A stretch of DNA of 35,106 nt from JAGNLA01 sp964472265 (lineage in GTDB: Bacteria; Caldisericota; Caldisericia; JAAYUI01). How positions within the stretch are numbered: the stretch's first letter is position 1; each line of letters begins with the position of its first letter. The translations under genes and the position numbers were made by a program. The notes under the pieces were generated by a model, which did no database searches, was not told where the DNA came from, and saw nothing but the letters and a program-made list of their open reading frames with translations. Shown one piece after another: positions 24,401 to 33,386 of this stretch. The stretch lies in contig CAYYJO010000015.1 in assembly GCA_964472265.1 (NCBI GenBank), positions 1 through 35,106 of the forward strand, read 5' to 3'.

Positions 24401-27310
24401 TCAATTCGGTGTGTACTCGATTGTTATCACTCCGGTGCCTGCGTCAAAATTAACGGTTGCTCCAAAGGTTTCAGCGATGAACCTGACAGGAACCATGGTC
24501 TTTCCATTAACGCTTGTGGGAGGAGCGGTCATTGTCACCTTCTGCCCATTTATTAAGGCATCTTTCTTGTCCAGATACAAAACAATAATCTTCGTACCCT
24601 TTGTGATTGTTATTTTCTTTTCGTTTGCGTCCCAGTCCACCTTGCAACCAAACGCCTCGCTGATGAACCTGATTGGAACCATGGTGGTGCCTTTGATTTT
24701 TACGGGTGGAGCGTTGAGAACGATCTGGAATCCGTTGATTTCAGCCGAAATTGAGCCAAGGGTGAGTCTGATCCTGATGTCTTTGTCGGTTTGAACCGTT
24801 ACTTTCACCCTTGTGTCACGGCAGGCGTCATCACCAATGATTTCGATGAGTCCTTCAAAGTTTTCGCCAGCCAGGAGCGTTGAGCCGGCGATTGTGACCG
24901 AGACCTCAAGCGACCTCATGCCAGTGAATGTGTTCGGTGTGACCGTTATCCACGGCACATTTGGCACGACCTTTCCGGTTTGGTTGCCTGTAAATCCGAT
25001 TGTCATGGTCAGCGTTTTTGAGGTGCCACGAGCGACTTTGCCAAATTCAAGTGAGTCATTGACTGAAAAACAGTATTGACCAAGGTTTACGGTGACTTTG
25101 ACATTAACCATGATTGGTTCGGGTTTTGTCCCCTGGATTGTTATCTTGCCAGCCAGTTCGGCTCCTTTTTTCATGGCTGATGATTTTAGCATCACAGTTA
25201 TCTCCGACTGCGACTTGGGATCGACAGTCACCTGCTTTGGACTCATCTGTATCCAGTCGGCATCGGTTGTGATTTTAAGGTCGTCGGGAATGTTGCCGTC
25301 ATTTTTGATCACAATTTTTGATGAAGCGGTCTTGCCTGGATCAATCTGGTCAAAGACCATGTCCGTGCTTTCGACAGAGATGATTGCCTGCCTGACTTCC
25401 TCAACCCTAACCGTTGCCTCTGCAGTCAGACCGTAACCGGAAACGATGATTTTTCCGTCAAGTTCTGAGTTGCCAGCGGTGAAGAGCCCGTTCCTATCAA
25501 TCTTTCCAAGCGATGATGGATCACAAGTCCACTTCAGATCAGGCTTTTCAAAGGGCGCTCCGGTATTGTCAAGAACGGTTACTGTGAATTGCTGGGTTTT
25601 CCCAAAGTTGACAAGAACGGAAGTCGGGTCGATTGTTAACGATGCAACCTTCAGCACATGTGCTTTTGCGGTGCCTGATATTTTGCCAATTGATGCAGTG
25701 ATGGTGCATTCACCGATGTCACTTGGGGTGAAGGCACCGTTTTGATCAATTGTGCCAGCTGATTTTGGATCAACAGTCCATTTGAAGCCGGAATAGTCGG
25801 TCTCTTTGCCCTTCTTGTCGATTGCTTTTGCGTCGAAATAGACGGGGACTCCAACGGTTGCCGTCGTTTCTTCTGGATCGATGGTGATCCTTGATATGAA
25901 TTCCGAAATGTCGGCGATATCAATATCGGCTGAGTCACAGATTGTGCCGACGCATCCTGTGATTGTGACTTTGCCGGTTTTCTGTCCTGCAGTGAAGATG
26001 CCGTCTTCCGTTATTGTTCCCATGTCCTTTGGTGCAACAGTCCAGGTAATTTTGGCGTCGTCAATGCTGTCGTTGTTTGAATTGAAAACTGAAGCCTTGA
26101 TTTTGATCGAAGTGCCTGTGGCGATTTTGTTTGCTTCAGGAGTCAGTATGACCTTCGCCGGTTTGTTCTTGGAGCCTTTTGGACCAAGGCAATAGACCAT
26201 TCCGCCATCGGTTGTGAAATAGACCATTCCGTTGGAGCACATGATTGAATCAAAAATTGTGTCGCCTGCGTCAAGTTTGTACAGCTCATCGCCAGTGTCG
26301 CTGAAGGCGTAGAAGTAGTTGCCTGCGCCAACGTATACCTTTCGTCCGCAAGCAACTGGGCTCCCGAAAATCATTCCATCTACAGATCCTGTCCATCTGC
26401 TGCTGCCATCAGTTATCGAAACGCAATCAAGGCCATTCATTGTTCCAACATAAACCGAATCGTTCGTGACGCACGGAGTGGAGGTGATCAAGAAAAGGTT
26501 TTGCCACAAGGTGTTGCCGCTGGAACCATCGAAGCAATAAAGCGGCGATAGCATTGTGCCATAAAAAACTTTTCCATTCTTGACAGCAACTCCGCCCGGA
26601 ATCAGCATTGTTGATGCCTTCATCTTACCCTTTAAAAGCTCTGACCTCTTGTCCAGGTCGTAGCAAATAATGCCATCTTCGTAGGGGATGTAGGCTTTGT
26701 TTCCGTCAAGTGCCGGCGCTCTGAGAAAATTCATCTTGCATGGAATCTGGTAGAGTGAGTTGCCATTGGTATCGATCACTTCAACCACTTCATCGGCTCT
26801 GGTGATCAGTATCTTGTCTTTGTAAAGCACTGTCGGGCTGTTATATGAGTAGGCGTTTGGTGTGTATTGCCAGATTCTTCCGCCTCTCTTCGCATCCAGA
26901 CACATCACCTTTCCGCAGATGGTTCCCAGATAAAGCTTTGTGCCATCGAGCGTTGGCGATGAGTGTGATCCGGCGATTGCCTTGCCATCTGAATTTTCAC
27001 ACTTTTCACCAAAAGTATAATCCCAGACTTTTTGGCCTGTGAGTTTGTTGAGGCAATAAAACTTGTCGTCGCCTGCACCAAAATAGAGATTGTTGTCGTC
27101 AGTGACCGGAGTTACCCTGATCCTTCCCCTCGCCTGGAAACTCCACACAACTTCGAAATCATCCGAAGAAGGCCCGCATTCGGAAGAGAAATAGCCTGTA
27201 TGCCCTACATTGCCTCTGAAGCAGGTGTTGTTGCACATTGCTGCGTTTGTTGGGGCTGTAAGTCCGGTCATGAGCATAACAATAACCATGAGTGCTGAAA
27301 GGTGTTTCAT
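24401..27310 (-). CDS. Exported PQQ-propeller/Big/BACON-like/stalk protein
   Basis: Secreted protein of 969 aa from ATG 27310, chosen because GGAGG lies 4 nt upstream and a signal peptide follows (MKHLSALMVIVMLMTGLTAP). Domains in order: a PQQ-type propeller (about 30-390; LNKLTGQKVWDYTFG, DAKRGGRIWQYTP, FDGSSGNTLWQN, DTGDELYKLD). Three Big-type Ig domains (about 395-650; each with W(T).. P...G.I...G.FT). Two BACON-like beta domains (about 650-850; WIQMSPKQVTVDP, WITVTPNTF). A double stalk motif (TMVPIRFISEAFGCKVDWD, TMVPVRFIAETFGATVNFD). The stalk is the best-conserved in the window. A surface scaffold or binding role is inferred. Its last bases recur in degenerate form at 22495-22527. Confidence 0.88.
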   Translation of the reverse strand: MKHLSALMVIVMLMTGLTAPTNAAMCNNTCFRGNVGHTGYFSSECGPSSDDFEVVWSFQARGRIRVTPVTDDNNLYFGAGDDKFYCLNKLTGQKVWDYTFGEKCENSDGKAIAGSHSSPTLDGTKLYLGTICGKVMCLDAKRGGRIWQYTPNAYSYNSPTVLYKDKILITRADEVVEVIDTNGNSLYQIPCKMNFLRAPALDGNKAYIPYEDGIICYDLDKRSELLKGKMKASTMLIPGGVAVKNGKVFYGTMLSPLYCFDGSSGNTLWQNLFLITSTPCVTNDSVYVGTMNGLDCVSITDGSSRWTGSVDGMIFGSPVACGRKVYVGAGNYFYAFSDTGDELYKLDAGDTIFDSIMCSNGMVYFTTDGGMVYCLGPKGSKNKPAKVILTPEANKIATGTSIKIKASVFNSNNDSIDDAKITWTVAPKDMGTITEDGIFTAGQKTGKVTITGCVGTICDSADIDIADISEFISRITIDPEETTATVGVPVYFDAKAIDKKGKETDYSGFKWTVDPKSAGTIDQNGAFTPSDIGECTITASIGKISGTAKAHVLKVASLTIDPTSVLVNFGKTQQFTVTVLDNTGAPFEKPDLKWTCDPSSLGKIDRNGLFTAGNSELDGKIIVSGYGLTAEATVRVEEVRQAIISVESTDMVFDQIDPGKTASSKIVIKNDGNIPDDLKITTDADWIQMSPKQVTVDPKSQSEITVMLKSSAMKKGAELAGKITIQGTKPEPIMVNVKVTVNLGQYCFSVNDSLEFGKVARGTSKTLTMTIGFTGNQTGKVVPNVPWITVTPNTFTGMRSLEVSVTIAGSTLLAGENFEGLIEIIGDDACRDTRVKVTVQTDKDIRIRLTLGSISAEINGFQIVLNAPPVKIKGTTMVPIRFISEAFGCKVDWDANEKKITITKGTKIIVLYLDKKDALINGQKVTMTAPPTSVNGKTMVPVRFIAETFGATVNFDAGTGVITIEYTPN

Positions 27311-27339
27311 TGTTCCTCCGATATGCCTGGATGGCTCCA

Positions 27340-27369
27340 AGTATAGCATTGTTTTGGTTTGAAATACAA
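27340..27369 (-). promoter_or_regulatory. Promoter for 27310 gene
   Basis: Minus-strand TTGTAT (27369-27364), 18-bp spacer and TATACT (27345-27340) preceded by TG-C (extended -10), 29 bp before the ATG. Confidence 0.5.
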
Positions 27370-27498
27370 CTGGCAACAACAAGGACTTTCCGATGAGCAA
27401 AAATGTGACAAATGTGTTGGCTCAGAAAGGACTTTGCATGTCAATTCACCGGCGTATTGTTTGTTATTGTGGGGTCAAAAATTTGATGGCCTTTATAA

Positions 27499-27523
27499 AA
27501 CCCCCGGCACAAGTCCGGGGGTT
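27499..27523 (-). terminator. Rho-independent terminator of beta-flower gene
   Basis: Arms 27499-27507 and 27515-27523 (AACCCCCGG/CCGGGGGTT) form a perfect GC-rich stem with a 7-nt loop. On the minus strand the stem is followed by TTTTATAAAGG. It is 18 nt past the 27542 stop. Confidence 0.8.
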
Positions 27524-27541
27524 GGTGACGAAAGAGTTTGA

Positions 27542-27901
27542 TCAGAGTTTTAGCACTCCGAGAGCGAGCACTGAGCCAAACCTTGCTACCATCGAGGCAT
27601 TGTCCGTGTCGAACCTGTGCGTTCTTTCACCGCTTGCGTCACAAAGCCACGAACCGTCAAAGGTTGCGATCTGGTCGCCGCCGTTTGAGTAAAGTGAGTT
27701 GCCTTCAAGATATCCTAGCCTGTCACCATCGTTGGAATAGATGGAACTGCCATCGAAATAGGCCATTCTGTCGCCAGACACGCTGTAGATGGAGCCTGAA
27801 TCGTCGATATTGCCTATCTGGCTTTGGCTAAGATCATAGAGCATGCCATCGTCTTCAATTGAACCCAGTTGGTTCTCGTTCTTGTCATAGATGTTGAACA
27901 T
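27542..27901 (-). CDS. Small repeat protein, 5-fold beta-flower type
   Basis: Protein of 119 aa without a signal peptide, so probably cytoplasmic. GGAGG lies 6 nt before the ATG. It consists of short repeats of about 14-16 residues: QLGSIEDDGMLYDLS, QIGNIDDSGSIYSVSG, RMAYFDGSSIYSNDG, RLGYLEGNSLYSNGG, QIATFDGSWLCDASG. Each is one 'G-x-I/L-x-x-x-x-x-Y-S' beta hairpin. This fits the family called 5-fold beta-flower proteins, whose function I do not know. The last 25 residues (DNASMVARFGSVLALGVLKL) are different and may cap the fold. It is transcribed alone: own RBS, own terminator. The count of five repeats agrees with the family name. Confidence 0.7.
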   Translation of the reverse strand: MFNIYDKNENQLGSIEDDGMLYDLSQSQIGNIDDSGSIYSVSGDRMAYFDGSSIYSNDGDRLGYLEGNSLYSNGGDQIATFDGSWLCDASGERTHRFDTDNASMVARFGSVLALGVLKL

Positions 27902-28044
27902 GTTGCACCTCCATACAAATCATTGTACATAAAGATGTTAAAATTTAGTTAGTGATGATTTGCCCGAAAGCAGGGCATGTTATGGTTTGTTAAGTAATTT
28001 TATCGCATATACTGGGTTAATAAATGAAGATGTTTATCGTTTGT

Positions 28045-30321
28045 TTATGCCCTAAACCTCCGCAGGCTCACAGCATTGAGCACGACTGTGACAGACGAAG
28101 CTGCCATGGCAGCTGAAGCGATCATCGGATTCATCGGCACTCCGAGCCAGTAAAGCGCACCTGCTGCGACTGGAATGGCAAGCGTGTTGTAGGCAAAAGC
28201 CCAAAACAGGTTCCAGGTGATGTTTTTTCTGGTTGCGCGAGAAAGCCTGACGGCAAGCGGAATGAGCGTGAGATCATCCCTCATGACCGTGACATCGGCT
28301 GAACTCAAGGCCATGCCTGTTCCGGCAGATGGGGCAAAAGACGAGTCTGCAAGAGCCAAAGCTGCAGCATCGTTGACGCCATCGCCAATAAAAGCTACCT
28401 TTCCAGCCTCACGAAGCGACCTGACCACCTCGACCTTTTCCTGTGGCATTGTCTGGGCATAAACCCTGCCGATTCCAAGCTTGTCGGCTATCGACTCACA
28501 CACTTCCTTGCGGTCGCCTGAAACCATGATTGCCTCGATACCAAGCGTTCTCAGATCTGAAACAGCCTGCCTTGCTTCCGGTCGAACCGGATCGGAAAGC
28601 CCGAAACCGCCGGCAACCTTGCCTTCGACAACCACATAAAACACGGCCTCTTCAGGTGAGAAAACGTTGAGGAGTTTCATTGGCAGAGATAAGCCCATGC
28701 TCTCAAGGAGCCTGACAGAACCAATTGCAATCTTCTTCCCTTCAACTTCGGCAACCAGGCCGAGGCCGGGCTTGGCCTCAAAGGATGCAGGATTGGTTGG
28801 GTTTATTCCAAGATTTGTCGCATAATTTCTGACTGCAACTGCAAGGGAGTGCTCTGATCCTGATTCTGCAGAAACAGCCAGCCTCACAAGCTCGCGTTCA
28901 TCGAAATCGGCTGGATGAACTGAGGTTATTTCAGGTGTGCCCATGGTCAACGTGCCTGTTTTGTCGAACACAAAGGCTGAGACGTCGGCGAGGTTTTCAA
29001 GCGATCTGGCTTCCTTGACCAGCAGGCCCGATTTTGAGGAGATGCCAAGGGCAACAGCAATTGATGTAGGCGTTGCCAGTCCAAGTGCGCACGGGCAGGA
29101 GATTACGACCACAGAAATTGCCGAGACGATTCCGGTTATCGGATTTCCGGCCAAAAACCAGATATTGAGAGCGATGATGGAAACTGTGATTGAAAACGGG
29201 ACAAAGTACGATGCGACCCTGTCCACAAGGTTCTGAATCTTTGGTTTGGTCTGGATCGCTGTCGAGATGAGTTCGACAACCCTTGAAAGAACCGTCGATT
29301 CACCCACCTGATCGCATCTGGCTTCGATGAGTCCGAAACCGTTGATTGCGCCTGCAAAAATTTTTGATCCCGGTGTGACTTGTTCAGGCAGACTTTCACC
29401 GGTGATTCCGGCATTGTTGACTTCAGAAGTCCCTGAAACAACGGTTGCATCAGCTGGAGAACGCTCACCCGGTCGAATCAGGATTACATCGCCTGTTTTC
29501 AGTTGTGAAACCGGAATATCCACGATCTGGTCATTTTCTTTTTTGTGGGCAAGGTCGGGGATCAAGGAGGCGACGCCAAAGATGTCTTTCATGGCTGAAA
29601 GCTCGGCTCTGCCTTTGATGAAGTCGCCAAGGAGCACGAGCATGATGATTGTCACGGCGCCATCGATGTACATGGCTCCGTCGTGAAGGGCGTGGGTGAA
29701 GAGGCTTGCAACAGCAAATCCGAACGATCCGGCCACACCGGTTGAAACGAGCGTGTTCATGTCAGCAACGCGGTTTCTGGCAGCCTTGAACGCCTGAACG
29801 AAGAAGTGACCACCGGTGAAGAAAACAACGGGAATGGCTAGGATTACAAGGACATAATGGAACCAGAAGCCGATTTTGACGAACATCATGGTCATCGAAC
29901 CCAACAGGACAATTGCAGCGAAGGGCAGGCCGACCAGAAGCCTCTGTGTCAGATGCTTCACGTTGTCTTCCTTGGCCTTTTTTGCCTGTTTGAGGGATTC
30001 TATGAAATCGGTTGCCGGTTTGGCGCTGTATCCGATGTCGTCGATCGCCTTGACCATCTGGCCAACCGAGAGTTTTGACGGGTCGTACTCAATGTCTGCG
30101 GTTGCTGTGTTGAAGTTGACCGAGGCTTTGGCTGCACCCTGCAGCTTGCATATGGCTCCCTGAACGTTTGCTGCACAGTTGCTGCACATCATGCCCGTGA
30201 CGGTCATCTGGACTTTTGCCGTTGCACCTTCAACCTTTTTTGCCTTTGCCCTGAACGGGAAGAACCAGAACCAGATGAAAGCAAGAAAAACAATCGAACA
30301 GATGAGCACATATACAGTCAT
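28045..30321 (-). CDS. copA: Copper-translocating P-type ATPase (P1B-1)
   Basis: Inner-membrane ATPase of 758 aa that exports Cu(I). An HMA metal-binding domain carries MCSNCAANV (about 46-54). Other P-type landmarks are TGES (actuator), SCPCALGLATP (CPC in the sixth core helix), DKTGTLT (phosphorylation site) and GDGVNDAAALALAD. YN (AFAYN) and MAASS in the last helices are the Cu(I) ligand set. Two oddities stand out. The HMA domain is preceded by a hydrophobic helix (about 3-22), which standard CopA lacks. The usual SEHPL motif reads SEHSL, keeping His but losing Pro. ATG 30321 is chosen over GTG 30324 because of GAGGT at the right spacing. It has its own promoter. It could transport Ag(I) too. 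The assignment is firm. Confidence 0.95.
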   Translation of the reverse strand: MTVYVLICSIVFLAFIWFWFFPFRAKAKKVEGATAKVQMTVTGMMCSNCAANVQGAICKLQGAAKASVNFNTATADIEYDPSKLSVGQMVKAIDDIGYSAKPATDFIESLKQAKKAKEDNVKHLTQRLLVGLPFAAIVLLGSMTMMFVKIGFWFHYVLVILAIPVVFFTGGHFFVQAFKAARNRVADMNTLVSTGVAGSFGFAVASLFTHALHDGAMYIDGAVTIIMLVLLGDFIKGRAELSAMKDIFGVASLIPDLAHKKENDQIVDIPVSQLKTGDVILIRPGERSPADATVVSGTSEVNNAGITGESLPEQVTPGSKIFAGAINGFGLIEARCDQVGESTVLSRVVELISTAIQTKPKIQNLVDRVASYFVPFSITVSIIALNIWFLAGNPITGIVSAISVVVISCPCALGLATPTSIAVALGISSKSGLLVKEARSLENLADVSAFVFDKTGTLTMGTPEITSVHPADFDERELVRLAVSAESGSEHSLAVAVRNYATNLGINPTNPASFEAKPGLGLVAEVEGKKIAIGSVRLLESMGLSLPMKLLNVFSPEEAVFYVVVEGKVAGGFGLSDPVRPEARQAVSDLRTLGIEAIMVSGDRKEVCESIADKLGIGRVYAQTMPQEKVEVVRSLREAGKVAFIGDGVNDAAALALADSSFAPSAGTGMALSSADVTVMRDDLTLIPLAVRLSRATRKNITWNLFWAFAYNTLAIPVAAGALYWLGVPMNPMIASAAMAASSVTVVLNAVSLRRFRA

Positions 30322-30338
30322 CACAACCTCACATGACG

Positions 30339-30361
30339 CTTGACCAATTTATTTTGTCAAG
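30339..30361. promoter_or_regulatory. Inverted repeat upstream of copA, candidate operator
   Basis: CTTGAC (30339-30344) and GTCAAG (30356-30361) form a 6-bp inverted repeat with an 11-bp spacer between the promoter and the copA start. A metal-responsive repressor could bind here; none is encoded nearby. Confidence 0.4.
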
Positions 30362-30373
30362 TTTTATGGAAGT

Positions 30374-30401
30374 ATTATAATGCTTGTAAAACTGCCGTCA
30401 A
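30374..30401 (-). promoter_or_regulatory. copA promoter
   Basis: Minus-strand TTGACG (30401-30396), 16-bp spacer, perfect TATAAT (30379-30374). The -35 box begins 23 bp after the stop of the upstream lipoprotein gene. Confidence 0.75.
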
Positions 30402-30423
30402 GATGGAAACCGATGAATAGTGT

Positions 30424-31659
30424 TTACGGTTTCTTATCTGTTTTGTCCAGCTGTCTCTTTGAATCCTCTGCGGGATCGACTGGTTTGCCACCGGTTTCAT
30501 AGCGCTTAAGCAGTCCGTTGTCGGTCAAAACGTAAAAACAATCTTTTGTGCCGGCCGGGTGCGAGCTGACAGGCTCATCAAGCCAGTCATGCCATATCCA
30601 CCTGGCGTTCAGGGCATTGGCGATGCAGAAGAACCTGCCGGTGTCCTTGACATCAGGGGCTGTAAACCAGACATACTTTGCCGAAACCAGAGGGGTTGAA
30701 GTTACAGCGTAATTGACACGGTGATAGAAAACGTACTGTGAGATGTCGGCGCTTTGGAAGCCCAGAACCTCTCCCTTTTCTGTGCCCAAAACCAGCATGT
30801 TCACGTAAATTGCAGCGCCGGTTGTGAACTGGGACTCAAGCTTTGGGTCGGTGATCCAATCGCTGGTCTTTGAGTCGATAACGCGGTCGTTTGTGTAGCT
30901 TGAGATGATTTTTCCATCGGAGTCCGAGAGCTTGTATAGCCTGCCATCGACCACGTAGATGCTTGTCCTGTCGCAGCTGACCGGTGCAATGATGTTCTTG
31001 TTGAAGGCTTGCTGCCAGACAACCTCGCCTGTTTCGGGAATGGCTGCGATCAGCTTGTTGCCTGAAATCATGTAGAAATAAAGCTGCATGGTTGGTGAAA
31101 CTGTAAATTCAGTGTCGTAAATCTTGTCAAAAATCTGCGTGCCAGCCGATTCCTCGTAGCAGACAAGATGGTTTCCGGCACAAACCCAAAGCCTTCCTTC
31201 ACCGTTTAAGGGCCAACCAACCGGTGTACCAGGAAGATCGGCAGACCAAACGGTGTTTCCCGTGTTGATGTCAAGGCACTGGATTGAGGGCTTTCCGTCG
31301 CAGACGTAGACGACGTTCTTGCCAATCACAGGCTGCATTTTTTCGATAGACTTCAACTCCCTTGTCCATAAGGTCTCTGAAGTTTTGCCGTCAATGCAAT
31401 ATATCTTGCCAGCACTGTCAGCACATACGACCGCTCCGCCGGCTGTTACTGGGGATGATTTTGAGTAGGCGTCAAGGCGCTTTTCCCATATTGCCTGCAG
31501 TGGGGGTTCGGGCACATCCATCATCAGACTCGTGCCGTAGAACGATCCAAGAGGCGATTTCCAGCTTGAGACCGATTCAGTGTCGATTTGGGGCTTTTCG
31601 CCTGAACAGCCCTGAAGGAGGCTAGCCAAAACTACGAGGAAAACAAAAAACTTTTTCAT
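30424..31659 (-). CDS. PQQ-type beta-propeller lipoprotein (BamB-like fold)
   Basis: Lipoprotein of 411 aa. ATG 31659 is chosen because AAGGTGG lies just upstream and a lipobox follows (FLVVLASLLQGC, Cys18). The mature part is a propeller of PQQ/BamB-type blades: DSAGKIYCIDGKTSETLW, DINTGNTVWSADL, IPETGEVVWQQAF, DSDGKIISSY. It ends in a charged, Lys-rich tail (DSKRQLDKTDKKP). It lacks dehydrogenase residues, so it is likely a binding or scaffold lipoprotein and not an enzyme. It begins 8 nt after the stop of the class-V PLP gene, so the two are co-transcribed. Unlike other propeller proteins here it is lipid-anchored and has no stalk domain. A BAM-complex role should not be assumed from the fold. 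Confidence 0.85.
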   Translation of the reverse strand: MKKFFVFLVVLASLLQGCSGEKPQIDTESVSSWKSPLGSFYGTSLMMDVPEPPLQAIWEKRLDAYSKSSPVTAGGAVVCADSAGKIYCIDGKTSETLWTRELKSIEKMQPVIGKNVVYVCDGKPSIQCLDINTGNTVWSADLPGTPVGWPLNGEGRLWVCAGNHLVCYEESAGTQIFDKIYDTEFTVSPTMQLYFYMISGNKLIAAIPETGEVVWQQAFNKNIIAPVSCDRTSIYVVDGRLYKLSDSDGKIISSYTNDRVIDSKTSDWITDPKLESQFTTGAAIYVNMLVLGTEKGEVLGFQSADISQYVFYHRVNYAVTSTPLVSAKYVWFTAPDVKDTGRFFCIANALNARWIWHDWLDEPVSSHPAGTKDCFYVLTDNGLLKRYETGGKPVDPAEDSKRQLDKTDKKP

Positions 31660-31667
31660 GATCCACC

Positions 31668-32780
31668 TTATTTCGAATACGTCAAGTTTGCCAATGACGT
31701 TGCAAAGAACTCTACGTCGGAAGGTGAGTTGAGGAAGCCGGTAGAAATGCGGCAGCATCCGTCTGGATAGGTTGAGAGCGTCTCGTGAATGCCGTGGTTT
31801 TGGCACATTCCGTTTCCAATCTGCACGCTGAAGCGCTCCTCAAGCAGTCTGGCGATGACGTTGGGAGGGTAATCCTTGCAGGTGAAAGAGATGGTAGCCA
31901 CGCCTTCATCGGCATCGGGAGCCAGAATCTTCACCTTTCTGTTCATCTCAAGCGACCCGATCATCAGTTCCCTTAGCTGTTTGTCGTGGCGCCTGATAAA
32001 TTCCATGTTTTCACTGCAAATAAATTTCACTGCAGCAAGGAGGCCGGAAAAACCGAGGATGTTTGGTGTTTGATCCTCGACTGATTCAGCCTGGGGTCTC
32101 ATTGCCGTCTTGTATTTTGCCTGGATTTTCTGTGCCTCGGAGCTTACAAACGCCAGTGCTGTGCCGGTCGGGCCGTAGAGGAACTTGTGACCTGATGCAA
32201 CGGCGCATGAAATATCCAGTTTCTTCAGGTTTATCGGCATCCTTCCGGCCGTGTGGCTGATGTCCAGAAGCACCATGCAGTGGCTTTCTTTCGCCATTTT
32301 CGAGATTTCCTCAATTGGGAGGAGTGTGCCGGTGATGTTGTTTGAATGTGAGATGGCAACCATTCTTGCGCCTTGAAGGGCTTTTTTGAGGTTGCCCATG
32401 GCAATGCCGGTGCGCTTGTCGAATGGAATCCTATTGACGGTGACCCCACGCCTCTCAAGCTGTTTTGATGCAAGCAGGATTGGTTGGGGATCGGTTTCGC
32501 TGATGACCAGCCTGTCGCCTGACTCGAGGAAAGACGACATGAGATTGAGGATGGCTTTGGAAGCGCTCGTAGAAACCAGCATCTCATCGGTTGTAACACT
32601 GAAAAGTTCTGCAGCCGCCTGCCTGAGGTTTGGAACGGTTTTTGAAACCATTCTCTGCATCTGGGTCAGGTATCCGTCAGATGGAATTACATCGTGCATT
32701 GATGCGGTTTCGTTTATCGCTGACAGGACTTCCTTTGGCTTTGGGTATGTGCTGTTGGCGTTGTCCAGAAAAATGGCCAT
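31668..32780 (-). CDS. Class-V aminotransferase, cysteine desulfurase-like
   Basis: PLP enzyme of 370 aa from ATG 32780, which overlaps the stop of the preceding gene by one base (TGATG) and gives the family-typical N-terminus AIFLDNANSTYPKP. Landmarks: SHSNNITGT (about 144-152), LLDISHTAGR (171-180, cofactor Asp173), and SGHKFLYGPTG with Schiff-base Lys199. A flexible-loop cysteine, IGNGMCQNHG (Cys326), is in the position used by desulfurases to accept sulfur. It resembles the family of cysteine desulfurase-like proteins starting YFDNAATTYPKP. Desulfurase activity is plausible but selenocysteine lyase or another class-V activity is possible. No isc/suf scaffold gene adjoins. Central gene of a three-gene operon with a membrane protein and a propeller lipoprotein. 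Confidence 0.85.
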   Translation of the reverse strand: MAIFLDNANSTYPKPKEVLSAINETASMHDVIPSDGYLTQMQRMVSKTVPNLRQAAAELFSVTTDEMLVSTSASKAILNLMSSFLESGDRLVISETDPQPILLASKQLERRGVTVNRIPFDKRTGIAMGNLKKALQGARMVAISHSNNITGTLLPIEEISKMAKESHCMVLLDISHTAGRMPINLKKLDISCAVASGHKFLYGPTGTALAFVSSEAQKIQAKYKTAMRPQAESVEDQTPNILGFSGLLAAVKFICSENMEFIRRHDKQLRELMIGSLEMNRKVKILAPDADEGVATISFTCKDYPPNVIARLLEERFSVQIGNGMCQNHGIHETLSTYPDGCCRISTGFLNSPSDVEFFATSLANLTYSK

Positions 32781-33331
32781 CAAAGAACCGCCCCGACAAC
32801 AGCAACGATTGCGATATAGAGAAAGGCGACCCATGAGATGAGCGTGAATGGTGATTTTGCGTCAACCACCTTTAATTTTGTGTTTGGGAAGATTTTTTGG
32901 AGCGACGTTTCCAGTCTGTCAGCTTCGGGAAAAGCTCGGGTGTCGATTGAAATGTTTGATTTGCCCCTGATTCTGTAAGCTTTCCACGATTGTTTGCCGT
33001 TAGTGTATCTTACAACCCATGCTTCCTTCACATCGTCGCTTGTGACCGAGGCGTTTCCAACGGAAATGCTGTTTGATTCTGGATCTACAATGGCAGGCGG
33101 AAGAGCCTCTTCCTTGAAGTTGGGCAAGATGAAAAATGCAACAGGAATGAGGGTTACGATGGTGATTATGGCTGTTAAGGTCATGCTGAACAGTCCAAGC
33201 TTCTCCAAAAGGCTTGCCGTGGCAAATACAGCAAGAACCAGCGCCAATCCGTAAACCACCATCTCTATGGTAACCGACAGGTTCTTGATGTGTTCAAATT
33301 CTTTTTTCACAAGTTTAATCTTATGAAACAT
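32780..33331 (-). CDS. Three-helix membrane protein of unknown function
   Basis: Protein of 183 aa. Two adjacent membrane helices (about 20-43 and 48-70) are followed by a soluble domain of about 90 residues (ISVGNASVTSDDVKEAWVVR, SNISIDTRAFPEADRLETSL). A third helix closes the C-terminus (about 161-182). The layout (helical hairpin, then a beta-rich domain with a W-x-V-R-Y core) recalls small bacterial PH-like membrane proteins, but I cannot assign a family. AGGGTGA lies right before the ATG. Its stop overlaps the start of the class-V PLP gene, so both are coupled. It is divergent from smc with 55 bp between the starts. Confidence 0.7.
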   Translation of the reverse strand: MFHKIKLVKKEFEHIKNLSVTIEMVVYGLALVLAVFATASLLEKLGLFSMTLTAIITIVTLIPVAFFILPNFKEEALPPAIVDPESNSISVGNASVTSDDVKEAWVVRYTNGKQSWKAYRIRGKSNISIDTRAFPEADRLETSLQKIFPNTKLKVVDAKSPFTLISWVAFLYIAIVAVVGAVL

Positions 33332-33349
33332 TCACCCTGTTGGCAAGCG

Positions 33350-33377
33350 TTGAATTTGGAGCAAAAATGGCTATAAA
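33350..33377 (+). promoter_or_regulatory. Possible smc promoter
   Basis: TTGAAT (33350-33355), 16-bp spacer, TATAAA (33372-33377), only 9 bp before the ATG. If real, the transcript would be nearly leaderless. AAGGT at 33376-33380 could alternatively be the RBS of a longer transcript. Confidence 0.3.
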
Positions 33378-33386
33378 GGTTACCCG

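Noticed and set aside
24401..24800. Copper amine oxidase activity for the stalk-domain proteins
   Set aside because: The domain name is historical; no topaquinone or copper-ligand motifs of amine oxidases are seen in any of these proteins.
27961..27977. Hairpin TGCCC/GGGCA as copA terminator
   Set aside because: Only 5 bp with a 7-nt loop, no T-run, and 68 bp past the copA stop.
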